Source: Polyangiaceae bacterium
GTDB taxonomy: Bacteria; Myxococcota_A; Polyangia; Polyangiales; Polyangiaceae
Length of the DNA: 64,000 nt
Reading direction: 5' to 3'
Assembly: GCA_016712345.1 (NCBI GenBank)
Contig: JADJRH010000011.1
Coordinates: forward strand, 5,207,001 to 5,271,000
Shown here: one piece after another, positions 17,982-25,008 of the stretch
Layout: every line of letters begins with the position of its first letter
Numbering within the stretch: the first letter of the stretch is position 1
The notes under the pieces: model-generated
Database searches by the model: none
What the model was told of the DNA's origin: nothing
What the model saw: only the letters and a program-made list of their open reading frames with translations
Position numbers and translations under genes: made by a program

Positions 17982-19148
17982 TCAGATCAACAAACCTATC
18001 ATTGCCGCGGCCACCATCGGCGCTGCACCAAACCATGCCGTTGCAACAACCGCGGCGTCATACTTCGCAAGATTCAGGTGTGCTTGGGCCAGCAGATCTT
18101 CGACTTTTCCGCTTCGCACGTCTGCTGGCAAAAGTTCGAGCTTGGATCGATATGCCGACCCTTTGGTGGGTGCCACCACGGCAATCGGGCCAAAGAATGG
18201 AACCTTCCCAGCGATCCGCCCCGTTGTCCCATCGTCGAATGTGATCTCCCCATCCCACCCTAAAACGGCCGCCCGCGCATTTTGGAGGCGGCGTTCATCG
18301 GCCGCGAGCCGCCGCCGCAAGAGCAGTAGAAAACCAACCAACACCAAGCCCGGAACGCTGACCCAAAAATAAGCGTTCGGAGCGCTTGTCCTTGCCGCGA
18401 TGCGCTTCGCGGAGAAAGGAACCCGCTTCCAATACCCACTCTCCAGATGAAACTCCTCCCACCCTGGGCTAAAAAAAAGAAATTCTTTCTTCGGATCCAA
18501 CACAATTTGCACTGCTTCAGACCAACGTTGCAAAAGCGCTGTGGAGTCAAAAGCGCTATGATCGGGCGGAACAGCGTCGCTCGCACCAAAGATCAAGCGG
18601 CAACCTTCTTTTGCACAAAGCTGAAACACTTTGACTTCACCTACGGTGGTTGTGCGAAGGCCGTGAACACCTTCCCGATATCCGGTACGAGTCTCGTAGC
18701 TTGGATTTGGCCAGTTGTACGTGGTTAACGGTCCCGACTCCTGGTAGGTGTACTTTTCGCCCGGCGGAGGAATTGTGACGTCTGCCCTTTGGAGGTGCAT
18801 GAAATAGTCGTCAATCGGGGTTCTGCGCAGGGAAGTGATAATACCAACGGAGCACAACACCACGAGGACAGCGGCCGATACGATAGAAAGGCGCGAAATA
18901 ATGCGAGCTGCCCAGGGTCTACCCCGCCCCGAAAACAAGACAATACAGACCAGCAAGACGTACCCCACAACAAGAAAAAGAAAGTGTCGACCATAGTCTG
19001 TTTCCCACCTTGCGTACTCCCCATCAGGCTTGCGTCCGAAGAAAATAAGCCAGATAAGCGACGACGCCCACAGAACCGTAAACACCGCCAAACCGGCCCC
19101 TGCAAAAACAACGGTAAGAAGCGGCGTATAACACCATCTTTTTTTCAT
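17982..19148 (-). CDS. Putative T6SS immunity membrane protein (second copy)
   Basis: 388 residues from ATG 19148 (MKKRWCYTPLLTVVF), which is 31 nt downstream of the stop of the second PLD gene. Three N-terminal membrane segments, a domain with TTVGEVKVFQLC and EGCRLIFG, a transmembrane segment (YFWVSVPGLVLVGFLLLL) and the family tail WFGAAPMVAAAMIGLLI. It carries an extra ~50-residue insertion before the tail compared with the fourth copy. An upstream in-frame start at 19250 would overlap the PLD gene by 70 nt and is less likely. Immunity to the adjacent PLD toxin is inferred from position and topology. Confidence 0.55.
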   Translation of the reverse strand: MKKRWCYTPLLTVVFAGAGLAVFTVLWASSLIWLIFFGRKPDGEYARWETDYGRHFLFLVVGYVLLVCIVLFSGRGRPWAARIISRLSIVSAAVLVVLCSVGIITSLRRTPIDDYFMHLQRADVTIPPPGEKYTYQESGPLTTYNWPNPSYETRTGYREGVHGLRTTTVGEVKVFQLCAKEGCRLIFGASDAVPPDHSAFDSTALLQRWSEAVQIVLDPKKEFLFFSPGWEEFHLESGYWKRVPFSAKRIAARTSAPNAYFWVSVPGLVLVGFLLLLRRRLAADERRLQNARAAVLGWDGEITFDDGTTGRIAGKVPFFGPIAVVAPTKGSAYRSKLELLPADVRSGKVEDLLAQAHLNLAKYDAAVVATAWFGAAPMVAAAMIGLLI

Positions 19149-19179
19149 CGGTTGTTTCTCTTCTGCGAGGGAAAGTCTA

Positions 19180-21027
19180 TCACTCACGAGGATCGCCAAC
19201 CATTGTTTCGGGCCCAATCTCGGGCGCCCAGCTGTCACTGAACGGCACATCCCACCAAGGTTTCACATCCGCTGCATCATCCCATTCGACATCTCTTGGA
19301 TCGATGCCTGTTCGGTTCTCAGCTTCGTTTTTCGTAAAGATCTTCGGCTTCTCCATTTCACGCTCTGCAATCTTGAGTAGCAACGGTTTTTCTTCCCATT
19401 GTGCCTGTCGTTCGGCCAAGGTGCCATGGCGCCGCTGCTTCCCGGCGTTGATCATGGTGTAGGGACGCACTTGCGCGTTCGCCGTTGGCGCGGTTTTCCG
19501 CTCCAAGTCATTCATGAGAGCGCGCCAGTGGGCCACCGCGCCCACCCCATCCGCAAGCTCCTCCACATCAAGCTTCAAGTGCTCCGCCCATAGGTCCATT
19601 CTAAAACGGCGCGCAAAGTTACCCTCTATCGCAAACCACTCCCCCCGCCGAAGCCCGCGCGCGTTAGCGGCCGCTCGCTCGCTGATACAAACCGACGCCT
19701 CACTGTCAAAAAAGTACCCGCGGTTGTTGGCATTGGCACTCCCCACGATCGCAAACTCATCATCCACAACGAACAGTTTAGAATGCACGTAGTTATGGCC
19801 ATTCGCAATCGACTCAAATATACCAACTTTCTGTGAGATGGTTGGCCCGCCGCGCTTTACAAGCTCGCGAATGGCTGCAAACCGTTTGTACGGCTGCTCG
19901 CCCACGTTCCACGCGGGCACCAGGATGGTGATGTGCTGAAGGCGTTTTGAGGCTTCAACCAGTTCATCCACCAAATCAAGGCTCCAAAAAAATTGATCCT
20001 CCATATAAATGAACTTGGAGGCGCTGCGAATTGCATACTTCACCGCAGGCCAAAGGGTGTGATCCGTCGTTTTGGCGAGCCCCGGGTTACCCACCGTCTG
20101 AACCGCCTTGGTAAGATACGGAGCCGCCCGCTTCGTTGCAAAAATCGGCGGCGCCAGGGGTGCAATGGTGGCAGGCACAGGTGCATTGCCGTCATCGGAG
20201 CTTTCCGACCATCTGGCCTGTGCGATCTCCCACAATTCTTTGGCCGTGGTCCCCGTCACTCGCACGTGGGCGTCGTGCAGACCCCCTCCATTGACGGACG
20301 GTAAACGGTTGGGGTCAATATCAACACCACCGCAGAACGCAACCAAGCCCTCACTGCCATACACCAGCAAGATCTTCTGATGATGCGCACCGATGCTGTG
20401 TACATTGGGTTTGCCCGCCAAACCGGCCACCGCTTGCGAAACCCAACCCTTTGTATTGTCGTCGAGTACACATGCAACGTCATGTTTCTTCTGAGTCCGA
20501 AGCCTATCCAGGGCCGATTTAGAAACATCGTTAAGAAGCCTCCTCGTGCTCGCGTTGGCCATGCCATTGCCATCTTCATCTCGCCACGCATAACAAAGCG
20601 CGTTGTCCCAGAGCAACACGCGAACGACCGCACCCAGAGCCGCCCGCTCTTCAATCAGGTTGATAAACGAAATTGTCTTCCCACCCGCGGTAGGCATCGC
20701 GGTGTGTACATCCAGCGACCACCCCAAGAGCACCACAAAGTGTGAAGGCTTTTCCGCTGTGCGGATCGCCTCGACCATAGCCTCCATCGTTTGGGATCCA
20801 TCAATCAGATACTCAATGTCGCCACCATTTGTGTCGACCCGGCGCTCCACAAACCACCCCGTCCCATCCACCGCCGGCCAATCGCCCGGCACCACATACG
20901 TCGTCTCCGTATTGTGCCGAACCAACGCTGGCCGCAGACCCTCCAGGTTTGGATAATCAGGGTCAACCGTGTTTCCCACAAGCTTGGGCATCATCTCACG
21001 CAGAGTCAGGTTTACGCGAGAAATCAT
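19180..21027 (-). CDS. Phospholipase D-family T6SS effector, second copy (Tle5-like)
   Basis: 615 residues from ATG 21027. Two PLD half-sites are visible: HHQKILLVYGSEG with GGVDI downstream (about residues 210-230, in which the usual D of HxKxxxxD is replaced) and the canonical HSKLFVVDD with GSANANNRGYF (about 412-435). Such enzymes hydrolyse phosphodiester bonds of membrane phospholipids; in T6SS they are antibacterial toxins of the Tle5 group. No signal peptide, as expected for VgrG-delivered cargo. The first ~52 codons are almost identical in DNA to the first PLD gene, while the rest is clearly diverged. A candidate immunity gene follows 31 nt after the stop. Confidence 0.75.
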   Translation of the reverse strand: MISRVNLTLREMMPKLVGNTVDPDYPNLEGLRPALVRHNTETTYVVPGDWPAVDGTGWFVERRVDTNGGDIEYLIDGSQTMEAMVEAIRTAEKPSHFVVLLGWSLDVHTAMPTAGGKTISFINLIEERAALGAVVRVLLWDNALCYAWRDEDGNGMANASTRRLLNDVSKSALDRLRTQKKHDVACVLDDNTKGWVSQAVAGLAGKPNVHSIGAHHQKILLVYGSEGLVAFCGGVDIDPNRLPSVNGGGLHDAHVRVTGTTAKELWEIAQARWSESSDDGNAPVPATIAPLAPPIFATKRAAPYLTKAVQTVGNPGLAKTTDHTLWPAVKYAIRSASKFIYMEDQFFWSLDLVDELVEASKRLQHITILVPAWNVGEQPYKRFAAIRELVKRGGPTISQKVGIFESIANGHNYVHSKLFVVDDEFAIVGSANANNRGYFFDSEASVCISERAAANARGLRRGEWFAIEGNFARRFRMDLWAEHLKLDVEELADGVGAVAHWRALMNDLERKTAPTANAQVRPYTMINAGKQRRHGTLAERQAQWEEKPLLLKIAEREMEKPKIFTKNEAENRTGIDPRDVEWDDAADVKPWWDVPFSDSWAPEIGPETMVGDPRE

Positions 21028-21083
21028 GGCTTCGCCTCCTCGGGAACGGGCACCACTTTGCCCGCTGGTCATGCACCGTTTCA
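21028..21083 (-). pseudogene. Duplicated 3' tail of the upstream linker gene
   Basis: These bases reproduce the last ~19 codons and stop overlap of the gene at 24186-25007 (HDQRGKVVPVPEEAKP there), including the ATGA junction with the PLD start. A single-base loss breaks the frame here. It is the footprint of the tandem duplication that produced the second PLD unit. Confidence 0.7.
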
Positions 21084-21119
21084 CTACCCGTCATCAAAAC
21101 CGCCGCCTTCCACACCCAA

Positions 21120-21172
21120 TCTACCCATCTACCCATCAATTCCAGCCTCGCTGTTCGTTCACTCGCGCGAAC
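21120..21172 (+). repeat. Dispersed intergenic element, copy D
   Basis: Two TCTACCCA boxes, then AATTCCAGCC, CTGTTCGTTCACTCGCGCGAAC. The right arm has one mismatch to the perfect inverted repeat. It lies between the first membrane-protein gene and the second PLD gene, the same relative place as copies B and C. Confidence 0.7.
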
Positions 21173-21215
21173 CATACCAAACGCGGCCGCCCAAGCTCCC
21201 GGCTTTCGACTGCAC

Positions 21216-22520
21216 TCAAAGGACAAGCCCCGCGGCGGCCGCAGCTAAAAGCGGTGCTGCTGAAACCAGCGCCAGCGCCACAATCGCAGCATCCATCGTG
21301 GCCAACGTCAAGGGAGATCCCTGCTGCGCACACCCCTCCAAACTCGCCAGATCTACCCGTTGCCGCAAGCGTGCACTTGATGCCCAGAACCACCCCACCA
21401 CCAGAGCGCCAACTCCGGCCGTTATCAGCCACGATCGAGGTGGGGCAGTGTTCTGCGCGAGCACAGAACGGGTAGAATCAGGCAGCCAACCACCTCGGCG
21501 CGCGTCGAATGCTCTCGTAGTTGCCGACCCAATATCGACAAACAACAACTGCGTCGCCGGTTCGCGGTAGATCGTGACTTTGTCTCCCCATCGCTGCATT
21601 GGTACCGGACTCGCGGAGAAGCCCAAAACATCGGCCCCCAGATCATTCTGCCGCAAGTATAAAAGACAACCGGCCTCGGCACACTCTCGTTGAACAATGA
21701 CGTCCTGCACGGCATCAACCCTCTCTCCCAGTGGCCCCGGCACAATCAGTGTTCGAGTTGGGCTCGCCATTGGCGGCGGTACGGGTAGATTCATCTCCGA
21801 GACAACACTCCCAGGTGCCAGCACTTCCCCCACCCATACAAGCGATCCAAGCCGGTCCTCAATACCGGCTACCTGAATGCGCCGCACAATACCAAGGAGC
21901 AAAAGTGCACCCAAAACTCCCGTCGCAAGGACGGCCGCCGCCCTCATCCACTTTCTCAGGGTAGATCGACGAGTCCGCATCAAGCGCACCGTCAGCCCAC
22001 CGGTTAACGTCCCGATGCCCACTGCGAGCGGAAGGGCAATGGTAGCAGCCGCCACGAGGTCCAACGCTTCCGCGGAAAGAGACCACTGCCGGGCTTTGTC
22101 CGCGCCGGAACTCCCCAGTGCCTCCAACCTCCCGATTGTCAGATAAGGTGCCACCGCCAGCCCTACCGCACCAAAGGCAACGCCCACCGTGGTGGCAAAC
22201 CGAACAGCGGCGCGTGCACCGCGGGAAATGGTGTGATCTGTAATTGCCTTCGCCACGGCAATACCCACAATTCCCGCCAATGGCACAGGCAGCATCCAAC
22301 CAAACATGGAAGCCCACCGCGCGCTCAACAAGAAAACCTGAAGCAACGCGAGGAGAGCGGTCAACACGCCGGACAAGAACGCGGAAAGAACGGCGGCGCC
22401 CAAACAAGTGAACAAGGACAGGGTGCCGTCAGGATCCTGGGACTCCAAGACTTGTACAGATTCACGGGTCAACAAAGGGATCCTCCACAGACCAACCTGG
22501 ATCCCAATCGCCCCGCGCAC
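21216..22520 (-). CDS. Putative T6SS immunity membrane protein (first copy)
   Basis: Up to 434 residues. Four or more hydrophobic segments in the N-terminal half, a domain with VDAVQDVIVQREC and EAGCLLYLR, a transmembrane segment near residue 365, and a hydrophobic C-terminus LVSAAPLLAAAAAGLVL, the shared layout of the four sister proteins. ATG 22520 lies 59 nt inside the first PLD gene; TTG 22472 (11-nt overlap) or TTG 22448 would be more typical, so the start is uncertain. Immunity function is inferred from pairing with the PLD gene. Confidence 0.52.
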   Translation of the reverse strand: MRGAIGIQVGLWRIPLLTRESVQVLESQDPDGTLSLFTCLGAAVLSAFLSGVLTALLALLQVFLLSARWASMFGWMLPVPLAGIVGIAVAKAITDHTISRGARAAVRFATTVGVAFGAVGLAVAPYLTIGRLEALGSSGADKARQWSLSAEALDLVAAATIALPLAVGIGTLTGGLTVRLMRTRRSTLRKWMRAAAVLATGVLGALLLLGIVRRIQVAGIEDRLGSLVWVGEVLAPGSVVSEMNLPVPPPMASPTRTLIVPGPLGERVDAVQDVIVQRECAEAGCLLYLRQNDLGADVLGFSASPVPMQRWGDKVTIYREPATQLLFVDIGSATTRAFDARRGGWLPDSTRSVLAQNTAPPRSWLITAGVGALVVGWFWASSARLRQRVDLASLEGCAQQGSPLTLATMDAAIVALALVSAAPLLAAAAAGLVL

Positions 22521-24189
22521 CCTCCCACCAAGGTCGGCGATCTTCCGCGGTCAACGGATCTACCCATATTGGATTCTTTCCTTCGGCCACCTCTTCTTGG
22601 TATTGCTCAACCGAACGAACCCATTTGTTCAAGTTAACGCTGTTGTACACTCCGATGTTAGCGGCTGGAGGTGGAGACTGCCAATGAACCCGCGCGCCGA
22701 CCCCATCAAAAACCTCTGCTTCTCTTAACCCCAGATGTTCGCGCCAAAGTGACATCCTCAATCGCCGCGCCCACGCGGCCTCAACCATGGACCACTCGCT
22801 GCGCCACCGACCGTCAGGATGCCTAAACTCTCGCTCAGCAACGGCCACCGCTGCCTCGCTGTCCACAAAATAGCCGCGGTTATTGGCGTTCGCAGATCCA
22901 ACGACCGCAAATTCATCGTCGAAAACGAAAAGCTTGGAGTGTACCCACTCGTGGCCGGGGGCCTGCATCTCGTAGATACCAAATTTCTTGACAGCCGTTT
23001 CACCAGCATCCTTCACGAGCTTTCCGATGGCTGTTTGTCGTCGTTTCGCGTGCTCCCCAACCGTCGCCTTGGGCAGGAGAATCGTAATATGTCTGACGGC
23101 ATCGGACTTGGCCGCCCGAACCAAAGCGTCCACGAGATCGAGACTCCAGAAATATTGGTCCTCAACATAAATAAAGCTGGTGGCTGATTCTACTGCGCGC
23201 TGAATTGTCGGCCAAAGCGTGTTAGACGTGAACTTCTTGATATCCGGGTTGCCAACTGTCTGAATGACCTTGGCAGCATTGGGCGCAAACGCCGGCTTTG
23301 GTGTCGACGGTGGTGACAAGGTTGAAATCGTTGATGGCGTCGGTGCATTCCCGTTATCTCTTGAGTACGCCCAACGTTGTTCGGCGATTGTGAGAAGCTC
23401 CCGGGCAGCAGCCCCCACAACTCGCACGTGGACGTCGTGCAGACTGCTTAGGCGATTGCCGTCGATATCAATTCCCCCGCAGAAACCCACAAGTCCATCG
23501 CGCCCATAAACCAGCATGATCTTATGGTGGTGAGCCCCCACTGCGCCGACGTTTCCTTTCTTTGTGTACTTTTGTGCCCGTTCGCGTGCACGGTGAAAGC
23601 TCTCGGGCAAAGGGGCGAAAAACGGAATAGGTGGGAGTTCGAAACTCCCCTCTAGGCCCGGTGTCAGGCTGTCGGTGTGATCATCCAGAACCGCATATAC
23701 ATCTTGCGACGAATTGGTCCTGATCTGGTTGATCTTATCGCACGCGAAATCGTTAATTTGATACTCGGTGTTGTCGAAAAGCAGCACACGCACCGCCACT
23801 CCAAGGCTCGCTCGTTGCTCCAAAACCTGAACCACGGTCTTCTTGTTTTTTGCATCAATAACAACTCTCGGGTCCAAGGACCAGCCCAAGAGAACGATAA
23901 AGTGCCCCGCCGAGTCCGCGGTTTCGATGGCTTCAACCATGCACGCAAATGTCTCCTGACCGTCGACCAGATACTGCACGTCAGTTCCTTCGGTCGGTAG
24001 GCTGCCATCTAAAAACCAACGCCTACCATCCACCGCCGGCCAATCGCCCGGCACCACATACGTCGTCTCCGTATTGTGCCGAACCAACGCCGTCCGCAGG
24101 CCCTCCAGGTTTGGATAATCAGGGTCAACCGTGTTTCCCACAAGCGTGGGCATCATCTCACGCAGAGTCAGGTTTACGCGAGAAATCAT
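22462..24189 (-). CDS. Phospholipase D-family T6SS effector, first copy (Tle5-like)
   Basis: 575 residues. First half-site HHHKIMLVYGRDG with GGIDID (about residues 215-235), second half-site HSKLFVFDD with GSANANNRGYF (about 415-440), each followed by the G-N/G-G loop expected of PLD. The Asp of the first HKD is replaced by Tyr, as in the second copy, so this is a family feature here. The start ATG overlaps the stop of the linker gene (ATGA). With VgrG two genes upstream, this is probably a VgrG-loaded antibacterial lipase. Its partner gene overlaps its 3' end. Confidence 0.77.
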   Translation of the reverse strand: MISRVNLTLREMMPTLVGNTVDPDYPNLEGLRTALVRHNTETTYVVPGDWPAVDGRRWFLDGSLPTEGTDVQYLVDGQETFACMVEAIETADSAGHFIVLLGWSLDPRVVIDAKNKKTVVQVLEQRASLGVAVRVLLFDNTEYQINDFACDKINQIRTNSSQDVYAVLDDHTDSLTPGLEGSFELPPIPFFAPLPESFHRARERAQKYTKKGNVGAVGAHHHKIMLVYGRDGLVGFCGGIDIDGNRLSSLHDVHVRVVGAAARELLTIAEQRWAYSRDNGNAPTPSTISTLSPPSTPKPAFAPNAAKVIQTVGNPDIKKFTSNTLWPTIQRAVESATSFIYVEDQYFWSLDLVDALVRAAKSDAVRHITILLPKATVGEHAKRRQTAIGKLVKDAGETAVKKFGIYEMQAPGHEWVHSKLFVFDDEFAVVGSANANNRGYFVDSEAAVAVAEREFRHPDGRWRSEWSMVEAAWARRLRMSLWREHLGLREAEVFDGVGARVHWQSPPPAANIGVYNSVNLNKWVRSVEQYQEEVAEGKNPIWVDPLTAEDRRPWWEGARGDWDPGWSVEDPFVDP

Positions 24190-25007
24190 GGCTTCGCCTC
24201 CTCGGGAACGGGCACCACTTTGCCCCGTTGGTCATGCACGGTTTTGAGTTGATTCAACACCGTCTCCACCACCGTCGCTTCCACCGGGATTGAGAAGGGA
24301 CTGGGTAGACCCTGGCGCATTGCAAAGCGCTCCATGGCGCGAACCAGCTGCTCAAGCTGAGCGATCAAAAACTCTACCTGAGGCACATCATCCAAGGGAA
24401 GATCGGCCATGTTCCACAAGCGCCACGCCGATTCATACCCATGCAGCTTCAGGGCAAACGCTTGTAAAAAGTTTCTCCATGCTTCCCACATTTCATCGTC
24501 GGAGGCACCAATCTGCGGCTTCAGCGGAAAGTTTGGGCCACCATACGGCCGCACATCGTCCCATTCTCCCCAAAATTCTGTCATCCGTTCTCGGAGCGAT
24601 TGGACAATCTTCACCTTGTGCTTGATCAGGCGTTTTTCGTAGTCTTCCACGCTATCCTGCGACGGCGTAGGCTCAGGAGGTGGGGTAGGAGCACGCTCCG
24701 TCACTGGGAATCCGCTCACGACCTCTTCGGCTACCTGAATGGGAATTGTCCAACGCACCGTTTCTGTCGGACCGTCGCGGTCAACAACGCGAAGATACCC
24801 TTGAGGCGTTCGGGCCATTGGAGCTTCAAGCAACACCGACAGCTCTCCATGCCTGCCTGTTTGCAGCGGCGGTTGAGACGGAGGAGGAATCAACTTCTCG
24901 CCCCATTTGACCCGAAACCATTTTCGGAAAAAAGGTGTACCATCGGAGGCCACAAGCCTCATTTTCAAGACAAATCCAGCCGGCTTGGCGCTCACATTTC
25001 CAGCCAT
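24186..25007 (-). CDS. T6SS-associated linker or adaptor protein of unknown family
   Basis: 273 residues from ATG 25007 (MAGNVSAKPAGFV), one base after the VgrG stop. The N-terminal ~100 residues look like a beta-sandwich (FRKWFRVKWGEKLI..GELSVLLEAP..GYLRVVDRDGP), then a Pro-rich linker (PTPPPEPTPSQ) and a helical C-terminal half. Its place between VgrG and the PLD toxin, with coupling to the toxin by ATGA, suggests an adaptor that loads the lipase on VgrG (inference). I do not recognise a named adaptor family in it. Its 3' end was duplicated together with the toxin start at 21028-21083. Confidence 0.5.
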   Translation of the reverse strand: MAGNVSAKPAGFVLKMRLVASDGTPFFRKWFRVKWGEKLIPPPSQPPLQTGRHGELSVLLEAPMARTPQGYLRVVDRDGPTETVRWTIPIQVAEEVVSGFPVTERAPTPPPEPTPSQDSVEDYEKRLIKHKVKIVQSLRERMTEFWGEWDDVRPYGGPNFPLKPQIGASDDEMWEAWRNFLQAFALKLHGYESAWRLWNMADLPLDDVPQVEFLIAQLEQLVRAMERFAMRQGLPSPFSIPVEATVVETVLNQLKTVHDQRGKVVPVPEEAKP

Positions 25008-25008
25008 T

